Source: Vibrio hangzhouensis
GTDB lineage: Bacteria; Pseudomonadota; Gammaproteobacteria; Enterobacterales; Vibrionaceae
Length of the DNA: 64,000 bases
Direction of reading: 5' to 3'
NCBI RefSeq assembly: GCF_900107935.1
Contig: NZ_FNVG01000011.1
Coordinates: forward strand, 103,547-167,546
This document shows, piece after piece, positions 36,414-46,595 of the stretch. A program made the translations under genes and the position numbers. The notes under the pieces were generated by a model. That model did no database searches. It saw nothing but the letters and a program-made list of their open reading frames with translations, and had not been told where the DNA came from. Numbering within the stretch: position 1 is the first letter of the stretch; every line of letters begins with the position of its first letter.

Positions 36414-37293
36414 CAAACGGTTCCTCTATTGCATCAGTTCTATTTAGCAGTCTCTCGACGAAGAACTCAAGGTGGCCACTCGGTACCTTGGGAATCGGCC
36501 AGGTCAATGCTTTGTTGGCTAATGAACTGAGTGCAAGCGCCGCTGGTGAACGAGGAAAAGCATCGACAACAATCTTCTGTCTTTTCACTGCTTGCCTCAC
36601 CTTATCATCAAGTGGAATGCACGCCACTAGCTCAAGACTCACGTTTAGGAATCGCTCTGTCACTAATGTCAGTTTTGTGAACAGTTCTCGACCTTCACGA
36701 TAACTGCGCACCATGTTAGCAACAACCTTAAAGCGCTGGACCTGATGTTCGCGACTTAACAGCTTAATCAACGCATACGCATCGGTAATTGAAGTCGGTT
36801 CATCACAAACGACCACCACCACATCCTGTGCCGCTCTCGAAAAGCTAACAACCATATCGGAAATGCCTGCAGCGGTATCCACCAACAACACGTCCATTTC
36901 TTCTTCCAGGCTACCAAAAGCCCGAATAAGACCCATATGCTGAGCATGGCTAAGCTCTGTCATACTCTGGGTGCCAGAAGTGGCGGGAATGATCCTAATA
37001 CCGTGTGGACCTTCAACGATCGCGTCTTTTAGGTCGCACTCACCCGCAAGTACATGCCCGAGGTTTTTCTTGGGACGAATCCCCAACATGACATCCACAT
37101 TGGCCAGTCCAAGATCGGCGTCTAGAACCATCACCTTCTTGCCCTGGCGAGCCATACAGATCGCAAGACCCAGAGTAACGTTGGACTTACCAACGCCGCC
37201 CTTACCTCCGGTCACTGAAATTACTTTGGTCAACGTCGGTTGTGTCAAACGTCTTAGGCCACTCGCCTGATCATGTATCATGTTATTTGTCAT
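36406..37293 (-). CDS. flhG: flagellar number regulator FlhG (FleN), MinD-like ATPase, 295 aa
   Basis: Limits polar flagellum number, acting against FlhF and, in related systems, against the master activator FlrA. Deviant Walker A TGGKGGVGKSNVTLG lies near residue 27, preceded by the N-terminal activator-type helix (DQASGLRRL) that stimulates FlhF GTPase. Walker B is seen as VLLVDTAAGIS near 127. Start: the ATG at 37293 gives the usual 295 aa; a GTG four codons earlier with GGGGG upstream is an alternative. Confidence 0.95.
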   Translation of the reverse strand: MTNNMIHDQASGLRRLTQPTLTKVISVTGGKGGVGKSNVTLGLAICMARQGKKVMVLDADLGLANVDVMLGIRPKKNLGHVLAGECDLKDAIVEGPHGIRIIPATSGTQSMTELSHAQHMGLIRAFGSLEEEMDVLLVDTAAGISDMVVSFSRAAQDVVVVVCDEPTSITDAYALIKLLSREHQVQRFKVVANMVRSYREGRELFTKLTLVTERFLNVSLELVACIPLDDKVRQAVKRQKIVVDAFPRSPAALALSSLANKALTWPIPKVPSGHLEFFVERLLNRTDAIEEPFGE

Positions 37294-37305
37294 ATTCGCT
37301 TGCAC

Positions 37306-38817
37306 CTAAACCCCCTCCATATCACTGTTCCAGAAGTGGGGTTCATTTTCTGTCGACTTCTCTAATAATTCGTTCGCTTTAGCGACCATATACTTAGGTT
37401 GCGCAATTACAATGTCTTCTGGCACTCGCTGCCCGTTAGCAATGTAAGTCACCGGTAATGCGTTTTGTACTACCACACTAATAAATTCACCCAGACTTAA
37501 AGACTCGTCCAACTTAGTCATAATGCAGCCTGAGAGGGGAATGCGTCTGAAGTGATCCAATGTTTCCTGAAGTACCTGTCGCTGCGCTGTGGCCGGCAGC
37601 ACCAGATAGCTGTGAATCACTTCGCCACTTTCCTGCATCAGGGTATCCAGTTGCTCAGACAGTCGAACATCTCGCTGTCCCATACCCGCTGTATCTATAA
37701 GAATCAGGCGACGATTTCTTAACTGATAAAGTACATCGGCCAGTTCTTCAGAATCTTTAGCAACTCTTACAGGGCATCCCATAATTCTGCCGTAAATGGA
37801 CAACTGCTCGTGAGCACCGATACGATAGGTGTCAGTCGTCACCAAGGCGACGTTGTCTGAGCCGTATTCCATCGCCGCTCTTGCAGCCAACTTGGCAACC
37901 GTGGTGGTTTTTCCCACGCCAGTCGGGCCCAACAAGGCTACGATGCCACCTTTGCGCAGCAGATCCTGTTTACTAATCACGATTTGGTCAGAGACAAGAG
38001 ACAGAAGCGCCTTCCAGGCCTTTTGTGGTGGAGTATCCTCGGGAATATAGCAGGCAAGCTGATCAGAAAGTTCTGGAGAAATCCCCATACGTTCCAATCG
38101 CTTAATCAACATGGCACGTAGCGGCTCACGGCGTTCAACTTCCTGCCACATCAGCCCTGATACCTGATGCTCCAGCAGGCGACGTATCGAAGACATGTCT
38201 TCTTTCATAGCCTCTAACTCTTCGCCTAGCTTGCCATCTCGACCAGGTGCTGCTCGTCGCGCGGGTTCTTGATGATTGTCACTACGATAGGAAGCACGTT
38301 GGCCTGAACGTAATGGTGAAGCATCACGCTCAGAAAACTCTGAACGGTTGTCCTGAGCATACTGGTAGCGGTCGGAGGCTTTGTAGCCTTCACTAACCGA
38401 TTTTGCCCTTTCGGACTGACGCTCAAGCAGAGCGGAAAGGGAATCAGGTGGGGTCACACTGTTTTTACTTTCCACGCTTTCACCATTGCGGTAGTTTTTA
38501 AGCATGTTGGCAAATCTGTCCGTTACCGAAGGAGAGCCAGAAGCTCGGCTCTGGTTCAGGCTTACTACATCTTCCTTAAGATTGCGGCCATCGCCGGTAG
38601 GCTCTGTCAGGTTATTTGGACGCGCAGGCGCTGTCAGAGCATTACTCTGCATCTGTCGCGGCTGAGCTTGCGCCGCGTCTCCGTCAATGGCAGCAACGAT
38701 TTCTACACCACCTGCCACTTTCTTGTTGGACATGATCACAGCATCTGCACCCAGCTCCTCTTTAACCTGGAGCAGAGCCTGACGCATGTCTCTGGCAAAA
38801 AATCGTTTAATTTTCAA
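37306..38817 (-). CDS. flhF: polar flagellum GTPase FlhF, 503 aa
   Basis: SRP-type GTPase that determines the polar site and promotes flagellum formation. A basic N-terminal segment and a long disordered, charged B domain (to about residue 215) precede the N and G domains: G1 GPTGVGKTTTVAKLA, G2 DTYRIGAHEQL, G3 DTAGMGQRD and G4 TKLDES are intact. It lies directly between flhA and flhG, with a 13-nt gap or less to flhG. Confidence 0.96.
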   Translation of the reverse strand: MKIKRFFARDMRQALLQVKEELGADAVIMSNKKVAGGVEIVAAIDGDAAQAQPRQMQSNALTAPARPNNLTEPTGDGRNLKEDVVSLNQSRASGSPSVTDRFANMLKNYRNGESVESKNSVTPPDSLSALLERQSERAKSVSEGYKASDRYQYAQDNRSEFSERDASPLRSGQRASYRSDNHQEPARRAAPGRDGKLGEELEAMKEDMSSIRRLLEHQVSGLMWQEVERREPLRAMLIKRLERMGISPELSDQLACYIPEDTPPQKAWKALLSLVSDQIVISKQDLLRKGGIVALLGPTGVGKTTTVAKLAARAAMEYGSDNVALVTTDTYRIGAHEQLSIYGRIMGCPVRVAKDSEELADVLYQLRNRRLILIDTAGMGQRDVRLSEQLDTLMQESGEVIHSYLVLPATAQRQVLQETLDHFRRIPLSGCIMTKLDESLSLGEFISVVVQNALPVTYIANGQRVPEDIVIAQPKYMVAKANELLEKSTENEPHFWNSDMEGV

Positions 38818-38845
38818 ATGTTACATCCATTTCAATTACCGGCTA

Positions 38846-40945
38846 TCAGTTACCTACAGCCTGCACAATTCTAATCTGTTTTTCGTCCGGGATTTCCTGA
38901 TACGATAGAACCCGCAAGCTTGGAATAGTATTTTTCACAAACTTGGCGAGGGTCGAACGTAATACCCCTGACGTTAGCAGCACTGCTGCTTCTCCTTTTA
39001 GCTCTTGCTCTTGAGTCGCTTGGGTGAGCGATGCTTGCAGTCTTTCGGCTAATCCAGGTTCAATTCCAGTCGATTCACCACCAGAAGCCTGCATCGTTTG
39101 ATGCAATATTTGTTCCAGCTCAGGAATCAGCGTTATAACTGGAAGTTCTGGCTCTATTCCATTGATTTCCTGAACAATTAGGCGTTTTAATGCGATACGA
39201 ACAGCGGCAGTAAGAACGTCAGGTTCTTGACTCTTGCCGGAATACTCTGCCAAAGTTTGGACGATCGTGCGAATATCCCTGATAGGGATTGCCTCATGTA
39301 GCAGATTCTGCAGTACTTTAACAACCGTACCCAAAGGTAGCTGCTCCGGCACAAAGTCTTCCACCAGCTTAGGTGCACTTCGTCCCAACATCTCCAACAG
39401 GTTCTGAACTTCTTCGTGGCCCAATAGCTGTGCCGCATTATTGGTCAGTAACTGGCTCAAATGCGTCGCCAATACCGTAGATGAATCTACAACTGTGTAA
39501 CCTAATGCCTGAGCATGTTCACGCTGTGCTTCTTGTATCCACACGGCTTCCAGTCCGAAGGCCGGATCTATCGTCTGTTCCCCATCAATCAGGCCATACA
39601 CCTGACCCGGGTTAATCGCGAGCTCCTGATCGGGGCGTATTTCCGCTTCACCTACAGCAACGCCCATCAGTGTGATTCGGTAGGAGTTAGGCGTCAGCTC
39701 CAGATTGTCTCTGATATGTACCGCAGGAATCAAAAATCCGAAGTCTTGAGAGAGCTTCTTACGCACCCCTTTCACTCGCTCCAGTAATTCCCCCCCCTGA
39801 TCACGGTCGACAAGCGGGATCAGGCGGTAACCCACTTCAAGGCCAATCACATCAACAGGCTGGACATCATCCCAGGACAGCTCTTTAGGTGTACTCGACG
39901 ATTCTCCCCCACCCACTTCAGCAGGCAAGTGTTTGTCTTCCTCCTGCTTAGCTTGTTTGCGATGCATCCAGTAAGCTGCACCGCCAGCAATTACGGCCAG
40001 TAATAAAAACGCAAAGTGTGGCATCCCCGGGACAATCCCCATTACCCCTAAAATACCCGCGGTAATGGTCAGTGCTTTCGGGTTATCAAACAGTTGGAAC
40101 ACCACCTGCTGACCCATATCTTCGTCAGTATTTTGACGCGTAACCATAATTGCCGCTGCGATGGACAGTAGTAACGATGGAATTTGTGCGACCAAACCGT
40201 CACCGATTGTCAGTAAGGTATAGATCTCAATGGCCTCTCCAAATCCGAGTGAATACTGCATCATCCCGATACTAAGGCCACCGACAATATTGAGGAACAG
40301 GATTAAAATACCCGCAATCGCATCACCTTTTACGAACTTAGAAGCACCGTCCATAGAACCGTAAAAGTCGGCTTCCTTGGTCACTTCAAAACGGCGAAGT
40401 CTCGCCTGCTCTTGGTCAATCAACCCGGCATTCAGGTCAGCGTCAATCGCCATTTGCTTACCCGGCAAGGCATCAAGGGTGAAGCGAGCACTTACCTCAG
40501 AAATACGACCGGCACCTTTAGTAACGACCATAAAGTTAATGATCATCAAGATAAGAAACACCACCAAACCGACAGCATAGTTACCACCAATAACAACGTT
40601 ACCAAACGCTTCAATAACATTACCGGCGGCGTTTCCCCCTTCGTGACCATATAAAAGCACCACACGCGTCGATGCAACGTTAAGCGCCAGGCGCAACAAT
40701 GTAGCGATCAATAACACCGTTGGAAATGCCGCAAAGTCCAATGGGCGTCGGGTGTATACCGATACCAAAAGCACAACCATCGCTAGAGCGATGTTAAAGG
40801 TAAAAAACAGATCGAGTAAAAATGCAGGAATGGGTAGCACTATCATCGCCAGAGCGGCGAGGACCATAACGGGAGCACCAATGGCAGGCAGGGCACGACG
40901 AGGGATATTAGGCATCTTGTCGGCGAATGGCAAAGTCAATTTCAT
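38846..40945 (-). CDS. flhA: flagellar export gate protein FlhA, 699 aa
   Basis: Forms the nonameric ring of the flagellar type III export gate. An N-terminal half with about eight membrane spans includes the FHIPEP signature region (GRISEVSARFTLDALPGKQMAIDADL, around residues 145-170). The C-terminal half is the cytoplasmic docking platform for export chaperones. Length is standard. Its own sigma-54 promoter lies about 73 bp upstream, so it starts a transcript that probably includes flhF, flhG, fliA and cheY onward. Confidence 0.97.
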   Translation of the reverse strand: MKLTLPFADKMPNIPRRALPAIGAPVMVLAALAMIVLPIPAFLLDLFFTFNIALAMVVLLVSVYTRRPLDFAAFPTVLLIATLLRLALNVASTRVVLLYGHEGGNAAGNVIEAFGNVVIGGNYAVGLVVFLILMIINFMVVTKGAGRISEVSARFTLDALPGKQMAIDADLNAGLIDQEQARLRRFEVTKEADFYGSMDGASKFVKGDAIAGILILFLNIVGGLSIGMMQYSLGFGEAIEIYTLLTIGDGLVAQIPSLLLSIAAAIMVTRQNTDEDMGQQVVFQLFDNPKALTITAGILGVMGIVPGMPHFAFLLLAVIAGGAAYWMHRKQAKQEEDKHLPAEVGGGESSSTPKELSWDDVQPVDVIGLEVGYRLIPLVDRDQGGELLERVKGVRKKLSQDFGFLIPAVHIRDNLELTPNSYRITLMGVAVGEAEIRPDQELAINPGQVYGLIDGEQTIDPAFGLEAVWIQEAQREHAQALGYTVVDSSTVLATHLSQLLTNNAAQLLGHEEVQNLLEMLGRSAPKLVEDFVPEQLPLGTVVKVLQNLLHEAIPIRDIRTIVQTLAEYSGKSQEPDVLTAAVRIALKRLIVQEINGIEPELPVITLIPELEQILHQTMQASGGESTGIEPGLAERLQASLTQATQEQELKGEAAVLLTSGVLRSTLAKFVKNTIPSLRVLSYQEIPDEKQIRIVQAVGN

Positions 40946-41017
40946 TACTACTACATCACTGCGTTACCACACCAATCCTGGGTGGCGATTATTATTCCTA
41001 TAGAGGCACAGTAATCT

Positions 41018-41032
41018 GCAAGAATTAAGCCA
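41018..41032 (-). promoter_or_regulatory. sigma-54 promoter of flhA
   Basis: On the minus strand TGGCTTAATTCTTGC has GG and GC with the required 10-bp separation and matches the -24 TGGC and -12 TTGC elements. The predicted transcript starts near 41006, about 61 nt before the flhA start. Confidence 0.75.
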
Positions 41033-41068
41033 AAGAAAGACGCCAAATTTTTGACGCAACATAGTTAC

Positions 41069-42199
41069 TCAGTAACGCATCTCTTTCGGAATGGTGATCT
41101 GCTCGTTCTGCAGGGTCGGGCGTTGTCCGCCTTTTTTGCGATATTGTTTTAGCTGGTAAACGTAAGCCAGTATTTGCGCAACGGCGGCAAACAGGCCATC
41201 CGGGATTTCCTGTTCCAGTTCTGTGGTGTGGTAAAGTGAGCGCGCTAGCGGTGGTGAAGGAATTACGTAAATATTATGCTCCCTTGCTACCTCACGGATT
41301 TTCAACGCCATATGGTCAATGCCTTTTGCCACAACGATGGGCGCTTTGTCCTGCCCTTGTTTATAACGCAGTGCCACTGAGAAATGCTCAGGGTTGGTGA
41401 TAATAACATCAGCCTGCGGGACTTCTGCCATCATACGTCGTTGGGCAGCCTCTCGCTGTAACATCCGAATACGCCCTTTTACCTCAGGTTTACCTTCCGT
41501 ATCCTTAAACTCGTCTTTCACCTCTTGTTTGGTCATCTTAAGTTGATTAGCGTGCTGCCAGATCTGAAAAGGGATATCGATGGCAACCACTATCAACAGT
41601 GTTGTGCTAATGAGGAGTATAAAGTTCAACAAGATATCAAGAGCATGGAATATGTTTTGTGGAAACACCTCCATACTGAGCTGGAACAGATCGGCTCGGG
41701 AAGCATTCACCAGATAAAACGCCATACCAGCAACCAAGGCCACTTTGAGAATGGACTTGATCAATTCAACCCAACTTTGCATTCCCAGCATGCGCTTGAG
41801 ACCACTCAGTGGATTCATTTTAGACAGTTTGGGCATCGCGGCTTCAGCCGAAAAGCTGATGCCCCCAACGCCAGCGGCACCGACAAGTGCGGCAACAAAC
41901 AGTACTAACAGGATTAGAGCAAGTGGAAGCAATAGACTCGAAAGAGCACCGAGCACGACGTCAAACAGTTTCGTCGGATCGTAGATTTCATCGCGACTCA
42001 GAGTAAACAGGCGCGCCATCGAGCCAAACAATGCACGAGCGAGACCTTCTCCAAACATCATCAGAGACAAGGCACCGACAATCAGCACTGACACTGACGC
42101 CAGTTCTTTTGAGCGTGCCACCTGGCCCTTTTCGCGGGCTTGCTTTAGCCGCTGGGGGGTGGCGTCTTCGGTGCGTTCCTGACCGTCTGATTCTGCCAT
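41069..42199 (-). CDS. flhB: flagellar export switch protein FlhB, 376 aa
   Basis: Export-apparatus component that switches substrate specificity from rod-hook to filament proteins. Four membrane spans (about residues 35-55, 85-110, 145-165, 190-212) precede the cytoplasmic domain. The self-cleavage site reads NPEH at residues 269-272, where most FlhB proteins have NPTH. It ends an operon reading fliK to flhB; flhA follows after a 123-bp gap with its own promoter. Confidence 0.96.
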   Translation of the reverse strand: MAESDGQERTEDATPQRLKQAREKGQVARSKELASVSVLIVGALSLMMFGEGLARALFGSMARLFTLSRDEIYDPTKLFDVVLGALSSLLLPLALILLVLFVAALVGAAGVGGISFSAEAAMPKLSKMNPLSGLKRMLGMQSWVELIKSILKVALVAGMAFYLVNASRADLFQLSMEVFPQNIFHALDILLNFILLISTTLLIVVAIDIPFQIWQHANQLKMTKQEVKDEFKDTEGKPEVKGRIRMLQREAAQRRMMAEVPQADVIITNPEHFSVALRYKQGQDKAPIVVAKGIDHMALKIREVAREHNIYVIPSPPLARSLYHTTELEQEIPDGLFAAVAQILAYVYQLKQYRKKGGQRPTLQNEQITIPKEMRY

Positions 42200-42217
42200 T
42201 ATCAGCCTCCTAGTCGT

Positions 42218-43000
42218 TTAACACGTCGTATCAATCAGGCGGCATACCTGACTTTCCACTTCCAGCCAGTACAACTGATAGTGGCTGTACAACCCGGCCA
42301 TAATATACCAACAGATCATCAGACCAATGAGCAAAGCAAACGCGAAACCCAATGAGAAAATGTTCAGTTGAGGTGCGGCACGGGTCATCACGCCAAAAGA
42401 TAGGTTAACAGTAAGGAGCGCGATGATCCCCGCTAAAGCCATGCTTAACGCTGTCTGAAACATAATACTCAGCCAGCCAGCCATCTCTCTGAAATCAGCA
42501 CTAGAGAGGTGTCCACTGCCAATAGGCAGGGTTTTAAAACTCATAACTACAAGCTGAATCATTTTTAAATGACCATCCGTTGCCAAAAAGAACATGGTGG
42601 CAAGAAACATAAATAACTGACCAAGCAACGGAGTGTTCTGACCATTCGCAGGATCCACCATAGAGGCAAAACCCAGACTCGACTGCATACCCAGGATCTG
42701 GCCCAGCATAACAAAGGTTTGGATCATAAATACCGTCGTCATCCCCATCGCGATGCCAATCAACATCTGTTCTGCCACCGTCAAAAAGCCTTCAAATGAT
42801 AGCAACTCGATAGACTGCGGTGCGGCGGGGATAGAGGGCATCACTGCCAGAGTCAGTGCCAGTCCGAGGAACAAGCGAATTCTGGGCGAAACGAAGTTTG
42901 CCCCAGTGACAGACATCACCATTAACATGGCTGATATTCTGATGTAGGGCCAAAAGTAATTACTCAGCCATTCCAATACCGCGCTTGCTGGATATTCCAT
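42218..43000 (-). CDS. fliR: flagellar export protein FliR, 260 aa
   Basis: Core export-gate subunit, forming the FliPQR complex with FliP and FliQ. Mostly hydrophobic with about six spans and the family region GFASMVDPANGQNTPLLGQ near residue 133. Normal length. It starts 7 bp after fliQ. Confidence 0.95.
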   Translation of the reverse strand: MEYPASAVLEWLSNYFWPYIRISAMLMVMSVTGANFVSPRIRLFLGLALTLAVMPSIPAAPQSIELLSFEGFLTVAEQMLIGIAMGMTTVFMIQTFVMLGQILGMQSSLGFASMVDPANGQNTPLLGQLFMFLATMFFLATDGHLKMIQLVVMSFKTLPIGSGHLSSADFREMAGWLSIMFQTALSMALAGIIALLTVNLSFGVMTRAAPQLNIFSLGFAFALLIGLMICWYIMAGLYSHYQLYWLEVESQVCRLIDTTC

Positions 43001-43007
43001 CAGGAGA

Positions 43008-43277
43008 CTACCAAAGTACCTGAGGTAGCCTTTCTATGATCTCGTAGAAAAACTCCATCATCATTTGAGTTCCCCAGTGGGCAAACCCAATCAGCGCAAG
43101 AATTGTCACTATCAATCTTGGTAAAAAGCTCAGCGTCTGTTCATTAATCGAGGTGGCGGCCTGAAAAATAGCCACGATAAGACCAATCAACAGGCTGGGA
43201 ACAACAATGGCACATACCAACAGGAGTACCATCCAAAGTGCGTCCCGAAACAGCTCAACAAATACCTCTGGAGTCAT
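43008..43277 (-). CDS. fliQ: flagellar export protein FliQ, 89 aa
   Basis: Small export-gate subunit with two membrane spans (WMVLLLVCAIVVPSLLIGLIV and a second near residue 55-75). The conserved TSINEQTLSFLPR loop lies between them. The ATG at 43277 has GGAGAAG upstream and gives the usual 89 aa. Confidence 0.96.
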   Translation of the reverse strand: MTPEVFVELFRDALWMVLLLVCAIVVPSLLIGLIVAIFQAATSINEQTLSFLPRLIVTILALIGFAHWGTQMMMEFFYEIIERLPQVLW

Positions 43278-43290
43278 ACGTCTTCTCCAG

Positions 43291-44154
43291 CTACAAGGCA
43301 AAGCTGCCGGCGAGGGTCGACAGTATCAGGTTCCAACCGTCTACCAGCACAAACAGCATCAATTTGAACGGTAGTGAGACAATCATAGGTGACAACATCA
43401 TCATACCCATTGCCATCAATATCGATGCGACCACCAAATCAATGATCAAGAATGGCAGAAACAGCATAAATCCTATCTGGAAAGCGGTTTTGAGTTCAGA
43501 GGTGATAAAGGCCGGGATTAGTACCGCCATCGACACATCTTCTGGGTTCTGAGCAGTGGAACCGGACATTTCTACGAAGGTTTCCAAATCTTTAACACGG
43601 GTCTGTTTCAGCATGAACGACTTCATCGGCCCCTGAGCCTGTTCAAACGCCTGCTTAGCAGTTATTTGCTCATTTAGATAAGGCTGAATGGCCTGGTCAT
43701 TCACCTGATTCAAAACCGGTGACATAATGAAAAACGTCAAGAATATCGCAATACCTATGATCACCTGATTGGAAGGTGTCTGCTGCAAACCCATCGCCTG
43801 ACGAAGAATCGACATCACCACCACGATACGAGTGAATGACGTCATCAATATCACCATTGCAGGCAAAAAGCCCAGCATGGTCATCAAAGCAAGTATTTGC
43901 AGGTTAACCGAGTAATCCTCACTGCCGTCTGGATTGGTCTTCATGGTGAAGGCGGGAATGCCCGGTCCGGTTCCAAAAGCGCTGGATGTGGAACTTCCTG
44001 CAGCGCCGCGATCGTTTTGCATCGCAGTGACGGTCACACCACCTTCTAGCGCAGCGCCCGTAGGAACGGGCGTCGCAAGTGCCTCTTCAGCCATCGAAAC
44101 TGGCGACAGAAATATCAGTAAAGAAAGAAGTAGGAGTCGAATTACTTTAGTCAT
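43291..44154 (-). CDS. fliP: flagellar export protein FliP, 287 aa
   Basis: Export-gate subunit with a cleavable signal peptide ([19 protein letters not shown]), a periplasmic segment, and membrane spans including [20 protein letters not shown] and the C-terminal [12 protein letters not shown] region. The N-terminal mature part is somewhat longer than in enterics. It overlaps fliO by 8 bp. Confidence 0.96.
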   Translation of the reverse strand: MTKVIRLLLLSLLIFLSPVSMAEEALATPVPTGAALEGGVTVTAMQNDRGAAGSSTSSAFGTGPGIPAFTMKTNPDGSEDYSVNLQILALMTMLGFLPAMVILMTSFTRIVVVMSILRQAMGLQQTPSNQVIIGIAIFLTFFIMSPVLNQVNDQAIQPYLNEQITAKQAFEQAQGPMKSFMLKQTRVKDLETFVEMSGSTAQNPEDVSMAVLIPAFITSELKTAFQIGFMLFLPFLIIDLVVASILMAMGMMMLSPMIVSLPFKLMLFVLVDGWNLILSTLAGSFAL

Positions 44155-44578
44155 GCGAATTTTGCTTTTTCATTAACTTCGACAATTGTGAGGCAAACGC
44201 TGGTTGTGCCATCTCCGCTTCATCCAGTGGTTGTTCAAGCTTCGAAATCAGCTGTATTGAATGACTGGTGATGCCGACCAAAAACTGTTCTTCTCCTGCC
44301 TGAACAATCGCAATACGCTCTTTGGTACCGACCGGGATCTGTCTGACGATTTTCAACCCCTGCTGGTTCACCAATGAAGGGACTTTCATTCGCTTAAGGA
44401 CCCATGCGAGAGCCAGAATCACCCCAATAACCAGTACCAGCGAACCGAGCGTCGCGGCCAAATCAAAAGGCGAACCGGAGGCATTCAGTGAGGTATGCTC
44501 CTGGCTGGCATAAGCCGATGTTGAAGCCATCATTGGTAACAACATTGTCAGGGCCCGTTTAGTTACTCTGTTGTCCAT
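44147..44578 (-). CDS. fliO: flagellar protein FliO, about 143 aa
   Basis: FliO helps assemble the FliP-FliR gate. A signal-like N-terminus ending near SAYA, one membrane span ([22 protein letters not shown]), then a basic cytoplasmic domain ([33 protein letters not shown], split here as two parts near residues 70-100). The start is either the ATG at 44578 or the preceding GTG that overlaps the fliN stop. Confidence 0.93.
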   Translation of the reverse strand: MDNRVTKRALTMLLPMMASTSAYASQEHTSLNASGSPFDLAATLGSLVLVIGVILALAWVLKRMKVPSLVNQQGLKIVRQIPVGTKERIAIVQAGEEQFLVGITSHSIQLISKLEQPLDEAEMAQPAFASQLSKLMKKQNSHD

Positions 44579-44580
44579 CA

Positions 44581-44991
44581 CTAACGCAACTTCTTGATTC
44601 GCTCTGTCTGGCTGATAACGTCAGTCAAACGGATACCAAATTTGTCGTTCACTACTACCACCTCACCATGCGCAATCAGTGTACCGTTAACCATTACGTC
44701 CAGTGATTCTCCGGCAATTCGATCGAGCTCTACAACCGAACCCTGGTTGAGTTGTAACAGGTTACGGATACTGATCTGTGAACGACCGACTTCCATCGAA
44801 ATCGTCACAGGAATGTCCATGATGGTGTCCAGCTTACGACGTTCATCGTCAGATATTGGCGAAGCTGAATCTTCTAGCTCATCCAACGGGGCAGCCAATA
44901 CTTCATCAACATCCACGTCTGGCGCCATTGGGTCTTCACCAAGAGCTGCTGCCCATTCATCTGCTAGTTTTTGGTCGTCACTAATAGTCAT
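44581..44991 (-). CDS. fliN: flagellar motor switch protein FliN, 136 aa
   Basis: C-ring component. An acidic N-terminal extension of about 55 residues leads to the SpoA domain (IPVTISMEVGRSQISIRNLL, GSVVELDRIAGESLDVMVNG). Standard length. It starts 18 bp after fliM and is followed immediately by fliO. Confidence 0.96.
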   Translation of the reverse strand: MTISDDQKLADEWAAALGEDPMAPDVDVDEVLAAPLDELEDSASPISDDERRKLDTIMDIPVTISMEVGRSQISIRNLLQLNQGSVVELDRIAGESLDVMVNGTLIAHGEVVVVNDKFGIRLTDVISQTERIKKLR

Positions 44992-45009
44992 GTTCTTTTT
45001 CTACTCTCG

Positions 45010-46059
45010 TTATTCTTCGTCAGCTTCTTCCACATGCTCAAGCTCTGCCATAATATCCTTTCCAAGGAAGGCAAGATCGGTTTTCACCACATCTGGACGT
45101 CTAATTTTTTCTGAAATCTGTACCGCTACCTTCTCACCAGAGCGGCCCATTTTGACACGGAATGTCGGTAGGTCTTCGACAAACATCGTAGCGTTTTCCG
45201 GCATTTCTATCGGGATAATGTCCCCAGCCTGAAGCTCCATCAGGTCACGTAACGACACATCTTTTTCCAGCAGATTTACCCTGAAATTTACTGGAACATC
45301 CATAATTTCTTCGCGCAGTGCGCTACTCCAGCGAACGTCAGTTTCCATCTTATCTGACTGAACACCAGCATCGAGCAGTTCGCGGATAGGCTCCACCATG
45401 GAATAAGGCATCACCACATGGAAATCACCGCCACCGCCATCCACTTCAATATGGAATGAGCTCACGACGATCACTTCAGTTGGGCTAACGATGTTGGCCA
45501 TACTGGGGTTGACTTCGGAATCCAGATACTCAAATTCCACCCCCATCACCGGTGACCAGGCTTCTTTGTAATCCTCAAACACCGTCTTCATCAACAGCTG
45601 TATGATTCTGCGCTCGGTTGGTGTGAATTCGCGCCCCTCAATCTTGGCGTGAAATCGACCATCGCCGCCAAAAAAGTTTTCCACCAAAATAAAGACCAGC
45701 CGCGCTTCCATAGTAATGAGCGCCGTCCCTTTGAGAGGTCGAAACCTCACCATGTTCAGGCTGGTCGGAACATAAAGCGTATTCTGGTATTCACCAAACT
45801 TCATCATCTGCACACCGTTGATAGACACTTCAGCGGTCTTTCTCAACATGTTGAACAGACTGATCCTCATATGTCTTGCAAAACGTTCATTAATGAGTTC
45901 CAGAGTCGGCATACGACCACGGACAATGCGATCTTGAGACGAAAAGTCAAAATGGACGACATCACTGGGGTCCTGATCCAACTCATCTTCGACTTCATCA
46001 ACATCATCTACCCCGTGAAGCAGCGCATCAATTTCGTCTTGGCTTAATAAATCGGTCAC
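45010..46059 (-). CDS. fliM: flagellar motor switch protein FliM, 349 aa
   Basis: C-ring protein that binds CheY-P. The N-terminal peptide LLSQDEIDALLHG is the CheY-P docking motif. The middle CheC-like domain and C-terminal SpoA domain (MDVPVNFRVNLLEKDVSLRDL) are complete. Acidic tail of about 15 residues. It lies 7 bp after fliL. Confidence 0.97.
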   Translation of the reverse strand: MTDLLSQDEIDALLHGVDDVDEVEDELDQDPSDVVHFDFSSQDRIVRGRMPTLELINERFARHMRISLFNMLRKTAEVSINGVQMMKFGEYQNTLYVPTSLNMVRFRPLKGTALITMEARLVFILVENFFGGDGRFHAKIEGREFTPTERRIIQLLMKTVFEDYKEAWSPVMGVEFEYLDSEVNPSMANIVSPTEVIVVSSFHIEVDGGGGDFHVVMPYSMVEPIRELLDAGVQSDKMETDVRWSSALREEIMDVPVNFRVNLLEKDVSLRDLMELQAGDIIPIEMPENATMFVEDLPTFRVKMGRSGEKVAVQISEKIRRPDVVKTDLAFLGKDIMAELEHVEEADEE

Positions 46060-46066
46060 AAATTAC

Positions 46067-46561
46067 CTACTGAATTACAAAATCGGTAAACAAAACTCGT
46101 TCAATCACTGGTTTTCCGACGACTTGAGACAAACTCGCCTGAACATCAGCTGTTGCCTGATCTCTAAGTTCGACTCGTCCATTCGTGCTACGGAGTTGTT
46201 CTACAGTCACTGACGCAAAGGTTGAAAGCAGAGTGCTTTCAATAAGGGGTGAGTGGTATCGGGCATAATCTTCATTCTCCATCCCACGCACCATTAGCTG
46301 AACTTTAATCTGTACAACTCTGTCACGCTGTTTACCAGTAGCGTTAAAAACGAAAGGCTGAACAACATTAACGTAAGATATCGGATCGATTACCACCGCT
46401 GGGGAGTTCCCAGTAGCGTCAGGTGCTCGGCTCGTGCTCTCATCGGATCCCAGCAGCCAATATGCCAGTCCACCTGCGCTTAGCAGCAGAACCAAAGCGG
46501 CAACTATAATAATTAACAGCTTTTTGTTGTATTTCGGTTGTTCTAGAGTTTCTTCTGCCAT
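46067..46561 (-). CDS. fliL: flagellar basal body-associated protein FliL, 164 aa
   Basis: Single-span inner membrane protein around the stator that supports motor torque. The membrane span (LLIIIVAALVLLLSAGGLAY) begins near residue 15; the periplasmic domain contains the stomatin-like core to the C-terminus RVLFTDFVIQ. Length is normal. Confidence 0.95.
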   Translation of the reverse strand: MAEETLEQPKYNKKLLIIIVAALVLLLSAGGLAYWLLGSDESTSRAPDATGNSPAVVIDPISYVNVVQPFVFNATGKQRDRVVQIKVQLMVRGMENEDYARYHSPLIESTLLSTFASVTVEQLRSTNGRVELRDQATADVQASLSQVVGKPVIERVLFTDFVIQ

Positions 46562-46595
46562 GTCATTTTCTACTTAGCGGTTTATTTTGTCGGTA

